From the NCBI GenBank assembly GCA_947178215.1, contig CAMWXJ010000019.1, positions 1-46,187 on the forward strand: a DNA stretch of 46,187 nucleotides, in the 5' to 3' direction. A model generated the notes under the pieces. The model did no database searches, was not told the DNA's origin, and saw nothing but the letters and a program-made list of their open reading frames with translations. Each line of letters opens with the position of its first letter. Positions within the stretch are counted from its first letter, which is position 1. Source of the DNA: an uncultured Porphyromonadaceae bacterium. Its GTDB lineage: Bacteria > Bacteroidota > Bacteroidia > Bacteroidales > Muribaculaceae. This document shows, in pieces, positions 23,190 to 31,555 of this stretch. The position numbers and the translations under genes were made by a program.

Positions 23190-24023
23190 ATGAAAGATTT
23201 TTCAATGCCTCTTGCCGCTTTGCGCTGCGTAGTCGTTGCAGCCATTATCGCATTATGCTCAACAGGCGCTGCCGCCCAGACTGCTCCCGCCAAGAAAATC
23301 AAGGACCACCGCACCAATCCCGAACTCTTCTTCCTGCAAGAGGGCGACCTCCCCAACAGCTATTTTCTGCTCCCCGCTCCCCCCGACGGCGGCTCGATAG
23401 CCTTCCTCTATGACCAGGCCCGCTACAACTGGGGCAAGACCATGCGCAACACCGAACGCGGCGACACCGCCTCGGCCGACGCCAATGTGGAAGGCGACGG
23501 CGTGCCCCGCGCTTTCTCTGAAGCGTTCGGCGTGGAAATCGACTCAATCAACACTCCCGAGATATACACCCTCATCGTAGGCATGCGCGAAGATGCCGGC
23601 GACCTCGGCACCCGCGAGGCCAAGAACTACTATATGCGTCAGCGTCCCTTTGCCTTCTATGATGAGATGACCTGCAACCCCGCGCAGCAGAAAGAGCTCT
23701 CGACCAACGGCTCATATCCCTCGGGTCACACCTCGATAGGCTGGGCCACCGCCCTCGTGCTCTCGGAAATCAATCCGTCGCGTCAGGACGAGATTCTCAA
23801 ACGCGGTTTCGAGATGGGCCAGAGCCGTGTCATCTGCGGCTATCACTTCCAGAGCGATGTCGATGCCGGCCGCATCACCGGCGCCGTGACCGTGGCGCGT
23901 CTGCATGCCGATCCTGCTTTCCAGAAACAGCTCTCCAAGGCCAAAAAGGAGTTCACGCGCCTCAACAAGGCCGGCAAGGTGGCTCCGGGCAAGACACTTC
24001 CCACTCCCGTGACCGTAGAGTGA
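23190..24023 (+). CDS. Class A non-specific acid phosphatase (PAP2 superfamily)
   Basis: A secreted phosphatase of about 277 residues. The open frame runs upstream to a GTG at 23130, but the ATG at 23190 starts a normal signal peptide ([29 protein letters not shown]). It has the full PAP2 triad of motifs: K-x6-RP ([10 protein letters not shown]), [13 protein letters not shown] with the active-site His, and [17 protein letters not shown] with the catalytic His and Asp. The spacing and GSYPSGHT match the class A PhoN/PhoC group. It would release phosphate from organic esters in the periplasm. A phosphate-selective porin follows 97 bp downstream. Confidence 0.92.
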   Translation: MKDFSMPLAALRCVVVAAIIALCSTGAAAQTAPAKKIKDHRTNPELFFLQEGDLPNSYFLLPAPPDGGSIAFLYDQARYNWGKTMRNTERGDTASADANVEGDGVPRAFSEAFGVEIDSINTPEIYTLIVGMREDAGDLGTREAKNYYMRQRPFAFYDEMTCNPAQQKELSTNGSYPSGHTSIGWATALVLSEINPSRQDEILKRGFEMGQSRVICGYHFQSDVDAGRITGAVTVARLHADPAFQKQLSKAKKEFTRLNKAGKVAPGKTLPTPVTVE

Positions 24024-24120
24024 TGCTGTGAGGCATCACCCCATCACCCCTTTGTAAGTCATCTCTACCGACATTACATACGCAGTAACACGTTATAATT
24101 CCGACAATTCCTTTAAAGCA

Positions 24121-25290
24121 ATGAAGAGCATAGGATTAATCATGGCCATGACGGCCGTGTGCACACTGGCAGTGTCGGCTCAGGATTCGGAGCCGAAATT
24201 CACTATCAAACCATCGGCCCGCATCCTCCTTGACGGAGCCATGTACATGGGCGGCAACGGCGACGTGACAGCCGAGTCGGGCGACACCAGGTTTGTCGAC
24301 GGCGTAGCTATCCCCGATTTCCGCCTCGGCGCCAAAGCCTCCTACGGCAAGTGGAGCGGCAAGGTCGACGTGGGCTTCGCCTACGGCAAGGTAGGCATGA
24401 AAGATGTGTACCTGAAATATAATTTCAATCCGTTCAACGACATAACAGCCGGTTATTTTGTGCCGCAGTTCGGCCTCAACTCCGAGACTTCGTCGGTGAT
24501 GAAACCGAGCTATGAGGAGCCTACCTCCAATGAGTTCTTCAACGCCAATCCGCGACTGCTCGCCATACAGTACACCTACAACAAGGGTTCATACTTTGCC
24601 GCTGCGTCGGTGTTTGCCGAGGCCAATGCCATGAAGGATAACGCCACTGCCATGGGCAAGCAGGCGTGGGGCGCCCAGACCCGTCTGGTGTGGCGTCCGC
24701 GCCATGTCGACGGCGACGCTTTCCAGATAGGCTGCTCGTTTAACTACTCAGCGCCCAACAACGAAGACCACACCGGCTTCCTCTACACCTCTAATTTCCC
24801 CTCGCGTGTGTCGAAAGTGCTTCTCCAGCAGGCCGACATCACTCATGCCCGCGGAATGTTCAAGATGACCCCGGAGTTGCTTCTGCTGCAAGGACGCTTC
24901 GCCCTCGAAGCACAGTACTACTACCTCAACACTGCCCGCAAGGACGGATTTAACAACTACCGCGCGCAGGGCGCCTATGGCATGCTCCGCACCATGCTCA
25001 TCGGTAGCCGCTACATCTATTCCATGGGCGCCTGCGGCATGGATACTCCGCTTCCGGGCACCCTTGAAGCTGTCCTCGACTACAACTACACCAACGCCTC
25101 CGATTCCAAGGCCGGCATCTTCGGCGGCGTGACCAACGACATCTCCTGCACTTTCAACTACTACATCAACAAGTACATGATAGCGCGCCTGCGTTATAGC
25201 TACACCACAGTGCGCGACCGCGTGGTCGAGGACCTGCTCCCCAAGCGCCACGTCAACATCCTTGAAGTGCGTCTCCAAGCCAGCTTCTGA
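24121..25290 (+). CDS. Phosphate-selective porin O/P family protein
   Basis: A 389-residue outer-membrane porin with signal peptide MKSIGLIMAMTAVCTLAVSA. The body alternates beta-strands (SARILLDGAMYMG, WSGKVDVGFAYGKVGMKDVYLKY, DITAGYFVPQFGLN) and ends in an aromatic strand (ILEVRLQASF), as in OprO/OprP and related Bacteroidota porins. The FNPFNDITAGYFVPQFGL stretch is typical of the family. With the acid phosphatase immediately upstream it suggests uptake of phosphate or polyphosphate. The family includes porins of other specificity, so the substrate is inferred from context. Confidence 0.85.
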   Translation: MKSIGLIMAMTAVCTLAVSAQDSEPKFTIKPSARILLDGAMYMGGNGDVTAESGDTRFVDGVAIPDFRLGAKASYGKWSGKVDVGFAYGKVGMKDVYLKYNFNPFNDITAGYFVPQFGLNSETSSVMKPSYEEPTSNEFFNANPRLLAIQYTYNKGSYFAAASVFAEANAMKDNATAMGKQAWGAQTRLVWRPRHVDGDAFQIGCSFNYSAPNNEDHTGFLYTSNFPSRVSKVLLQQADITHARGMFKMTPELLLLQGRFALEAQYYYLNTARKDGFNNYRAQGAYGMLRTMLIGSRYIYSMGACGMDTPLPGTLEAVLDYNYTNASDSKAGIFGGVTNDISCTFNYYINKYMIARLRYSYTTVRDRVVEDLLPKRHVNILEVRLQASF

Positions 25291-25306
25291 GCAAGGCCAA
25301 GGCCGC

Positions 25307-25365
25307 GGACACTTCGGACTCTTCGGACAACTCGGACAACTCCGACCGGTCCGAGTTGTCCGAAG
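25307..25365. repeat. 9-bp tandem repeat capped by a 17-bp hairpin
   Basis: Four 9-mers run in tandem at 25307-25342 (GGACACTTC, GGACTCTTC, GGACAACTC, GGACAACTC). A reverse-complement copy follows, so CTTCGGACAACTCGGAC (25321-25337) pairs perfectly with GTCCGAGTTGTCCGAAG (25349-25365) around an 11-base loop. It lies between convergent genes and may act as a bidirectional terminator, although no T-run follows on either strand. Confidence 0.8.
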
Positions 25366-25399
25366 TGTCGGTCTTAAAACTCTGAAAAGCCCTGCGCCT

Positions 25400-27040
25400 T
25401 TAAAGCTCCTGCTGCACTCTCAGCCGATAGAGCGCGGCGGGGCGGCGGGTGTCGCAACTGCGGCGGGGTGTCGCCCACACCCGGGTGAGGGTGAGGCCGG
25501 GATTGGCTGCGGCGAGGGCCGCTGCATCGTCGGGCGACGTCACGAGCCAGCCATCTCCGGCAGTGAGAGGGTCGGCGGGCAGCAACCTTATGCGGTCGCC
25601 GGTGTAGAAGCCGGCGGTGTAGTAACGCAGCAGCGGATCCTGGGTGATATACTCCCACACAGGTTCGTCCGGTGCTGCATTGGCCACGATTGTCTCGGCT
25701 AGCGGCCTGTCGGTCTTGGCCTCCATTATCGGGGGCAGTATGGCTATGCCGATCACGGTGAGGATAACGGTGACAAGGGCGAGGGTGTAGGGGATGACTT
25801 TAAGGTCGCGCAGTGCGCCGCGCCGGGCCACGACCCACGCTGTCGACAGAGCCGCGCCGACACACAGACACACGTTGAAGTCAGTGTCGCGGACAACGAA
25901 GGGCGCTGCCGCGAGGGCAACGCATACCGCCGCTCCCACGCCGCGTATAAGGCCGCTGAACAGCCGTTCGAGCTTCATGGCGCGGGCGGCAAGCCACTCC
26001 CAACACACAAGTATGCCTAAGGCAAGAAAGGGGTACATGGGCAACAGATACACGCTGCGCTTGCTCGCCGGTATGGTGTAGAAAACAAGCGTCACTGTCG
26101 CGGCAACGATACACAGCATGGCCCCGTGGCCCGGTTTGTGGCTCGACAGCTGACTGCGGCGCACCCGCGCGGCGCGGAGCAACAGCAGTAGCGTGTAGGG
26201 AGCGAGGCCCGCCACGAGGGTTATGAGATTGTAGTACCACGGATTCTCATGGCTGGCGTAGCTCATGGTGCCGGTCATGCGCCCCACATTCTCCTCCATG
26301 GCGAGGCGGTAGAACTCTTCGCCCCCTTGCAGGTAGGCTTCATAATACCACCATCCGGGCAGCACAAGGCTCACCAGGGCGGCAAGTGCCACTATGCCGG
26401 CGAGGGCGAGGATGCGTCGCGGCCTGAGTCGTGCAGCGAACGCCCACACAGCGATGATGAGGCATGGAAGCACCATGCCCACCGGGCCCTTGGTGAGCAC
26501 AGCGACAGTCATGAGTGCCGTGGCGCCGACGAAGCGCATGAATCCTCCACGCACAGCCAGACGCTCCAGTGTTACCGTAGCTCCCGTTATGGCCGCGGTG
26601 AGCACCATGTCGACGCGACACACTCCGGCGTTGCGCCACACCTCCACGCAGGTGAGCGTGAGCAGGGCCGCGCATAGCGAGCGTCCTGCGCTCCACCCCA
26701 TGTCGCGGCGGGCAAACGACACTACCGTACCGGCGAGTGCCACCGCCGCTATCACCGACGGGAGGCGCGACGTAAACTCGGTCACATGGCCTGTGGGTAG
26801 CGAGAACAGCGCTATCATCCACGCGAGAAACGGGGGCTTGTAGGGTATGTCGGCACCGAAGCTGACAGGCAGCACCCAGTCGCCGCTCAGGAGCATCGAC
26901 AGCGCGACGATAGCCTCGCGTGGCTCACCTTTGGTGTTGAATGGCACAAGTGCCGCCATAGGCAGCAGCATCATCGCCGTGAAAAGCATCGCGGCGACAG
27001 CCGGATGACGGCGACAGGCGCCGAGTATCGTTTTAATCAT
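25400..27040 (-). CDS. ArnT-like glycosyltransferase (GT39/GT83, PMT_2 family)
   Basis: A 546-residue polytopic membrane enzyme that probably transfers a sugar from a polyprenyl-phosphate donor to lipid A, protein or another surface acceptor on the periplasmic face. The first periplasmic loop has GEPREA (about residues 37-42), the acidic motif of this family, and IPYKPPF (about 65-71), which matches the KPP motif of ArnT. About ten hydrophobic segments fill residues 15-430, followed by a soluble C-terminal part. It is not beside an arn operon, so aminoarabinose transfer is unproven. It is transcribed divergently from the lipid kinase gene with interlocked promoters. Confidence 0.85.
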   Translation of the reverse strand: MIKTILGACRRHPAVAAMLFTAMMLLPMAALVPFNTKGEPREAIVALSMLLSGDWVLPVSFGADIPYKPPFLAWMIALFSLPTGHVTEFTSRLPSVIAAVALAGTVVSFARRDMGWSAGRSLCAALLTLTCVEVWRNAGVCRVDMVLTAAITGATVTLERLAVRGGFMRFVGATALMTVAVLTKGPVGMVLPCLIIAVWAFAARLRPRRILALAGIVALAALVSLVLPGWWYYEAYLQGGEEFYRLAMEENVGRMTGTMSYASHENPWYYNLITLVAGLAPYTLLLLLRAARVRRSQLSSHKPGHGAMLCIVAATVTLVFYTIPASKRSVYLLPMYPFLALGILVCWEWLAARAMKLERLFSGLIRGVGAAVCVALAAAPFVVRDTDFNVCLCVGAALSTAWVVARRGALRDLKVIPYTLALVTVILTVIGIAILPPIMEAKTDRPLAETIVANAAPDEPVWEYITQDPLLRYYTAGFYTGDRIRLLPADPLTAGDGWLVTSPDDAAALAAANPGLTLTRVWATPRRSCDTRRPAALYRLRVQQEL

Positions 27041-27056
27041 AGGCCGGGCTTAAAGA

Positions 27057-27089
27057 TTGCCAAAGTTACGACAATTATCGCTAATTTTG
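27057..27089 (+). promoter_or_regulatory. Promoter of the lipid kinase gene
   Basis: TTG (27057-27059), 22 nt, TAATTTTG (27082-27089). The ATG at 27098 lies only 8 nt past the element, so the mRNA is almost leaderless. It interlocks with the divergent promoter on the other strand. Confidence 0.62.
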
Positions 27090-27092
27090 CAA
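27061..27092 (-). promoter_or_regulatory. Promoter of the ArnT-like gene
   Basis: On the minus strand TTG (27092 to 27090), 21 nt, TAACTTTG (27068 to 27061). The leader to the start at 27040 is about 15 nt. It overlaps the divergent promoter of the lipid kinase. Confidence 0.68.
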
Positions 27093-27097
27093 GCGTA

Positions 27098-28057
27098 ATG
27101 GACAGCAACACCACACTACTCATCATCAACCCCAAGGCCGGCACCGTGTCGAAGCAGGGGATGGAGGCGTTAGTAGCCTCGCGTCTCGGCTTCACTCCCG
27201 ACGTGGCCTACACCACCGGACGCGGCTCGGCCCGTTCGTTGGCGACGGAAGCCGCCGCTCGCGGCTATAAGGCGGTGATAGCGGCGGGAGGCGACGGCAC
27301 CATCAACGAGACGGCCGCCGCGCTGCTCCACACCGGAATCGCCCTCGGCATCATACCCTGCGGATCGGGCAACGGCCTGGCGCGGCATCTCGCCATACCG
27401 ATGGACACGGCCGGGGCAGTCGACATAATCGCGGAAGGGCATATCGACCACTGCGACTACGGCACCGCCGACGGCTCCCCGTTTTTCTGCACGTTCGGCG
27501 TTGGATTTGACGCAGCTGTATCGGAGAAATTCGACCGCCAGCAGCGGCGCGGGCGCCTGACCTATCTTCGCAACACTTTTGAGGAGTATCTGCGATACCA
27601 CCCTGAGACCTACACCATAAGCACCGACGACCAGGTGATAAGCGACAAGGCATTTCTTGTTGCTGTGTGCAACGCTTCGCAATACGGCAACAACGCCTAC
27701 ATAGCTCCCAAGGCGTCGATGACCGACGGCCTGCTCGACGTCACCGTTATTCATGCCGGCTCGCCTATCACCACTGCTTTTGTGGGGGTCGACCTGCTCA
27801 CCGGATTCATCGAGCGCAACATGCTCATCGACACGTTCAAGGCGCGTCACGTCACCATCGAGCGCAACGACGCCGGTCCTGCTCACCTCGACGGAGAGCC
27901 TCGACGGCTCGGCGCCTCAATCGACATCGAGTGTCACCCCGGCGCCCTCAACATCTTCACCCCAATCGACACACCGGCGTTTACGCCCATCATCACGCCC
28001 ATGCGCGCCTTCATGCGCGACATACACTACGGCGTGAAACAGATATTCAAATTATAA
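27098..28057 (+). CDS. Diacylglycerol kinase-family lipid kinase (YegS/DgkB-like)
   Basis: Phosphorylates a diacylglycerol or other long-chain lipid with ATP, for phospholipid recycling at the inner membrane. The open frame begins at 27005, but the ATG at 27098 starts a canonical family N-terminus (LLIINPKAG) and lies just after the -7 element, so the protein is about 319 residues. The catalytic-domain signature AAGGDGTINE (about 62-71) and the PCGSGNGLARHL motif (about 87-98) are intact, with the C-terminal beta-sandwich containing the DGLLDV segment (about 210-215). Chromosomal partners are the divergent ArnT-like transferase and downstream ychF, 26 bp away. Confidence 0.9.
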   Translation: MDSNTTLLIINPKAGTVSKQGMEALVASRLGFTPDVAYTTGRGSARSLATEAAARGYKAVIAAGGDGTINETAAALLHTGIALGIIPCGSGNGLARHLAIPMDTAGAVDIIAEGHIDHCDYGTADGSPFFCTFGVGFDAAVSEKFDRQQRRGRLTYLRNTFEEYLRYHPETYTISTDDQVISDKAFLVAVCNASQYGNNAYIAPKASMTDGLLDVTVIHAGSPITTAFVGVDLLTGFIERNMLIDTFKARHVTIERNDAGPAHLDGEPRRLGASIDIECHPGALNIFTPIDTPAFTPIITPMRAFMRDIHYGVKQIFKL

Positions 28058-28083
28058 ACCCATCCTATCCACAGCATAACACC

Positions 28084-29187
28084 ATGGCTCTTCAATGCGG
28101 CATAGTAGGCCTACCCAACGTAGGCAAGTCAACACTCTTCAACTGTCTTAGCAACGCCAAAGCCCAGTCGGCCAACTTCCCCTTCTGCACAATCGAGCCC
28201 AACGTGGGCGTAATCACCGTGCCCGACGACCGTCTCACCAAGCTCGTAGAGATGTGTCAGCCGCGCTCGATAGTGCCCGCCACGGTCGAGATAGTCGACA
28301 TCGCGGGTCTCGTCAAGGGTGCCAGCAAGGGCGAGGGCCTCGGCAACAAATTTCTCGCCAACATACGCGAGACCGACGCCATAATCCATGTGCTCCGTTG
28401 CTTCGACGACGACAACATCACCCACGTCGACGGTTCGGTCGACCCGGTGCGCGACAAGGAGATTATCGACGCCGAGCTGCTGCTCAAAGACCTCGAGACC
28501 GTTGAGAGCCGCATAGCCAAGACACAGAAGCAGGCCCAGACCGGCGGCGACAAGGTGGCGAAGATGCAGTATGAGGTGCTCGCCCGCATCAAGGAGGCGC
28601 TCGACAAGGGCCTCCCCGCACGCTCGGTGGAGCACGACACTGTCGACGAGCAGAAGTTTGCCCGCGACCTCTTCCTCATCACCTCCAAGCCGGTGCTCTA
28701 TGTGTGCAACGTCGACGACGCAAGCGCCGCAACCGGCAACAAGTACACAGAGGCCGTCGCCAAGGCAATCGAGGGCGAGGGAGCGCAGATGCTCATTGTG
28801 GCCGCCGCTACCGAGGCCGACATCGCCGAACTCGACACATGGGAGGAGCGCCAGGAGTTCCTGGCCGAGATAGGCTTGCAAGAGAGCGGCGTTAGCCGCC
28901 TCATCCGCGCCGCATACGCGCTGCTCGACTTACAGACATTCTTTACCGCCGGAGCCGACGAGGTGCGCGCCTGGACTTTCATGAGCGGCTCAAAGGCTCC
29001 CAAATGTGCCGGTATAATACACACCGACTTCGAGAAAGGCTTCATCCGCGCCGAGGTCATCAAGTACGAGGACTTCGTAGAGCTCGGGTCGGAATCGGCC
29101 GTGCGCCAGGCCGGCAAAATGGGTGTCGAGGGCAAGGACTATGTGGTGCGCGACGGCGATATACTGCATTTCCTGTTCAACGTATAA
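28084..29187 (+). CDS. ychF: Ribosome-associated ATPase YchF (Obg family)
   Basis: Conserved ribosome-binding P-loop ATPase affecting translation and stress responses. The frame runs upstream to 27667 inside the lipid kinase gene, but the ATG at 28084 gives the conserved start MALQCGIVGLPNVGKSTLF and a 367-residue protein of normal length. Visible motifs are G1 (GLPNVGKST), G3 (DIAGLVKGASKG), and NVDD where GTPases have NKxD, the change that gives YchF its ATP preference. A helical insertion (about 130-200) and a C-terminal TGS domain complete it. It is probably co-transcribed with the lipid kinase gene. Confidence 0.96.
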   Translation: MALQCGIVGLPNVGKSTLFNCLSNAKAQSANFPFCTIEPNVGVITVPDDRLTKLVEMCQPRSIVPATVEIVDIAGLVKGASKGEGLGNKFLANIRETDAIIHVLRCFDDDNITHVDGSVDPVRDKEIIDAELLLKDLETVESRIAKTQKQAQTGGDKVAKMQYEVLARIKEALDKGLPARSVEHDTVDEQKFARDLFLITSKPVLYVCNVDDASAATGNKYTEAVAKAIEGEGAQMLIVAAATEADIAELDTWEERQEFLAEIGLQESGVSRLIRAAYALLDLQTFFTAGADEVRAWTFMSGSKAPKCAGIIHTDFEKGFIRAEVIKYEDFVELGSESAVRQAGKMGVEGKDYVVRDGDILHFLFNV

Positions 29188-29208
29188 TCCCCCGAGCGCT
29201 GTCAGCCT

Positions 29209-30639
29209 ATGGCTAAGAAACAAAAAAGACCGGCACCCGGCGCAAAGGGGATGTCGGCTGAGCGTTATATCCGTGAAAAAGCGCGCAAGCTCCCGGTCGA
29301 CAAGTGCTATATCAGCTCCGACTGGGAAGAGAGCGGCATGGCCGCCGTAATCATCGTACGCCGGCAGCCGTCGGGCAAGCTCGTGATAGGACGCTATCTT
29401 GTCGACATGCAATGTCTCGGCGTCAAGGACTGCGACTATTGCTTCAATGCCGTTGACGCCGACGTGAAACAAATCACCGAGGACTATGACGTGGCGTTTG
29501 AGGAGACGACCTACGACGTGGTGCACAATCTTATTCTCGGAGCTGTGGAGTTTGCCGAGGAGGCCGGCTTCAAGCCTCACTCCGCTTTCGGCATAGCGCA
29601 ATATATACTTGATGAGGATTCCGACGACATACCGCTCATAGAGTACGACTACGGTGTGAACGGTATGCATCACATCACAGTAGATGAGTTCACCGACCCA
29701 AAAACGCTCGACACGCTCCGACGCAAACTCGACCCCGACAAGTACACCGTGACATACTCCGACGGTTCGCCCTACCTCGAAGGGGTTGACGCGGTCAGTC
29801 ACCGCGAGGATATGCAGAAGTGGCATGAGGAGCATCCCGACGTTGAGTATCACTATCAGCTGCCCGACTATCCCTCCGACCTTGTACTGAAACACCCGTT
29901 TATCGCCGAGTTGCTCGACCCGAAGTATCTCGACAGCATGTCGCGGGCGTTGGCCGAAAGGATTATCGCGCTCCCGCCCGAGGAGGCGGCCGCCGACCTG
30001 TCGGCGCTGATAATGTATGCGATAGGGCGCACGCACGCCGACAGTGACTTCCCCGAAAACTCGGCCATATTCCACGCGGTGCTGCTGCTCGGCGTAATCG
30101 CTCATCCCTCAGGCCTCGACGCCATGCTTGAAATCATGAGGCAGTCGTTTGAATGGGTCGACAACAATCTCGGCGACATGATAAGCGAGGAGTTTGGCGT
30201 GTTGCTCGGCTCCGTGGCACTCAGCCGCCTCGATGACCTCGAACGCTTCATGTATGAGCCGGGTCTTGATGAGCTTAACACAGTTGTGGTGAACAAAGCC
30301 TGGTCATCGATAGTCTTAGCGCATCCCGACATGCGGGACCGCGTAACGGAGGTCTTCCGCCGTCTGCTCGCGGAAATGGCCGACAAGCTCACGCAACACA
30401 CTGTCTGGGGGCCCTGTTACGCCGCACATACAATATCCATTCTCGTAGACCTACATGCCGAGGAGCTGTTGCCCGAGATAAAGAGGGTGTATGACACCGG
30501 CTGGGTCGATCCGGAGGTGTGCGGCGGTTATGACGAGGTGGTCGACGATATGGCCCATGACCGAAATTTCGCGTCCGACGATACACCCGACAATATCTAT
30601 GACATCTACGATATATACGGCATAAAGGTAGAGCCGTGA
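29209..30639 (+). CDS. Uncharacterised 476-residue cytoplasmic protein
   Basis: No signal peptide and no membrane segment. After a basic start (MAKKQKRPAPGAKG), residues about 25-75 contain CYISSDWEESGMAAVIIVRR and VDMQCLGVKDCDYCFN, a Bacteroidota domain I have seen attached to other modules but cannot name reliably. Residues about 215-450 are helical and HEAT-like (AELLDPKYLDSMSRALAERI, YAIGRTHADSDFP, YAAHTISILVDLHAEELLPEI) and resemble DUF1186-type repeats. The end is acidic with a short YDIYDIYGI repeat. It starts 21 bp after ychF and is probably in its operon. No function is assigned. Confidence 0.78.
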   Translation: MAKKQKRPAPGAKGMSAERYIREKARKLPVDKCYISSDWEESGMAAVIIVRRQPSGKLVIGRYLVDMQCLGVKDCDYCFNAVDADVKQITEDYDVAFEETTYDVVHNLILGAVEFAEEAGFKPHSAFGIAQYILDEDSDDIPLIEYDYGVNGMHHITVDEFTDPKTLDTLRRKLDPDKYTVTYSDGSPYLEGVDAVSHREDMQKWHEEHPDVEYHYQLPDYPSDLVLKHPFIAELLDPKYLDSMSRALAERIIALPPEEAAADLSALIMYAIGRTHADSDFPENSAIFHAVLLLGVIAHPSGLDAMLEIMRQSFEWVDNNLGDMISEEFGVLLGSVALSRLDDLERFMYEPGLDELNTVVVNKAWSSIVLAHPDMRDRVTEVFRRLLAEMADKLTQHTVWGPCYAAHTISILVDLHAEELLPEIKRVYDTGWVDPEVCGGYDEVVDDMAHDRNFASDDTPDNIYDIYDIYGIKVEP

Positions 30640-30682
30640 TTCGCTGCGGCGCATCCGCCGCTACTACGACAACATAGACTGC

Positions 30683-30731
30683 AACCTCAGGATACACTGA
30701 TTCCGAGCCGAATCAGCCGTGTCCTGAGGTT
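30683..30731 (+). terminator. Imperfect long hairpin after the 476-residue gene
   Basis: AACCTCAGGATACACTGATT (30683-30702) pairs with 30711-30731 over about 20 bp with one bulge and few mismatches. There is little T-run on the plus side. It could be a weak terminator for the plus-strand operon. Confidence 0.5.
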
Positions 30732-30771
30732 GCCGTTTCATTGTAGCCGGTCTCAAAAAGGCCAGAAAGAA

Positions 30772-30806
30772 GCATCCGGCGACACACAATATGTGTTGCC
30801 GGATGC
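30772..30806 (-). terminator. Terminator of the rubrerythrin gene
   Basis: A 15-bp stem (30772-30786 with 30792-30806, one G-T pair) has a 5-base loop and is followed on the minus strand by TTCTTTCTGGCCTTTTTG. It lies 35 bp past the rubrerythrin stop. Confidence 0.75.
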
Positions 30807-30841
30807 CGGAATGAGTTGTCGTAGTGTGGTGCGGGGAGGGA

Positions 30842-31396
30842 TTACTTGTTGGCGAAGAAACGCTTGTAAAGACCCTGGAAGCCCTGGCCGTGACGGGCTT
30901 CGTCCTTGGCCATTTCGTGTACAGTGTCGTGGATAGCGTCGTGACCGAGCTCTTTGGCGCGGCGGGCGATACGCATCTTGTCCTCGTTGGCGCCGGCTTC
31001 GGCGGCCATGCGCTTTTCAAGATTTGTCTTGGTGTCCCATACACATTCGCCGAGAAGCTCAGCGAACTTGGCGGCGTGCTCAGCCTCCTCGAAAGCGTAG
31101 CGCTTGAAGGCTTCGGCGATTTCGGGGTAGCCCTCGCGGTCGGCCTGACGCGACATGGCGAGATACATGCCTACTTCGCCGCACTCGCCGTTGAAATGGG
31201 CGGTGAGGTCGTCAATCATCTGCTGGTCCTGACCTTTGGCGCAGCCGAGCTCATGCTCGGTTACAAACACGAGGTCCTGGGTTTCGTCGAGTTCCTTGAA
31301 CTTAGATGCGGGGGCGCCGCAGATAGGGCACTTTTCAGGCGCTGCGTCACCTTCGTGCACGTAGCCGCACACAGTGCAGATAAATTTCTTCTTCAT
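30842..31396 (-). CDS. Reverse rubrerythrin (N-terminal rubredoxin, C-terminal ferritin-like domain)
   Basis: A 184-residue peroxidase that detoxifies H2O2 and O2 in anaerobes. The frame extends upstream to 31462, but the ATG at 31396 gives the standard start [16 protein letters not shown]. Residues 1-37 are the rubredoxin iron site (CTVCGY...CPICGAP). Residues about 50-184 are the diiron ferritin-like bundle ([36 protein letters not shown]). The domain order is the reverse of classical rubrerythrin and typical of the reverse type. The gene has its own consensus promoter, a leader of about 100 nt and a strong terminator, so it is an independent unit that may be induced by oxygen. Confidence 0.93.
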   Translation of the reverse strand: MKKKFICTVCGYVHEGDAAPEKCPICGAPASKFKELDETQDLVFVTEHELGCAKGQDQQMIDDLTAHFNGECGEVGMYLAMSRQADREGYPEIAEAFKRYAFEEAEHAAKFAELLGECVWDTKTNLEKRMAAEAGANEDKMRIARRAKELGHDAIHDTVHEMAKDEARHGQGFQGLYKRFFANK

Positions 31397-31504
31397 AGAG
31401 TGATTGGTGGAAAAAACTTCCTTACAAGGCTTGGATATTGTTACTTGAATCTCAGGCGACACGAGGCGGATATGGAGAAGAGCTCGCCTGTGTCAGCTCT
31501 GTTG

Positions 31505-31536
31505 CAAAGGTATGGTAAAACCTTTACTGCTGCAAA
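31505..31536 (-). promoter_or_regulatory. Promoter of the rubrerythrin gene
   Basis: On the minus strand TTTG (31536 to 31533), 20 nt, TACCTTTG (31512 to 31505) matches the consensus exactly. The leader of about 100 nt contains a small GAGCT/AGCTC hairpin. Confidence 0.78.
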
Positions 31537-31555
31537 TATTAGTACTAAAAAAATG

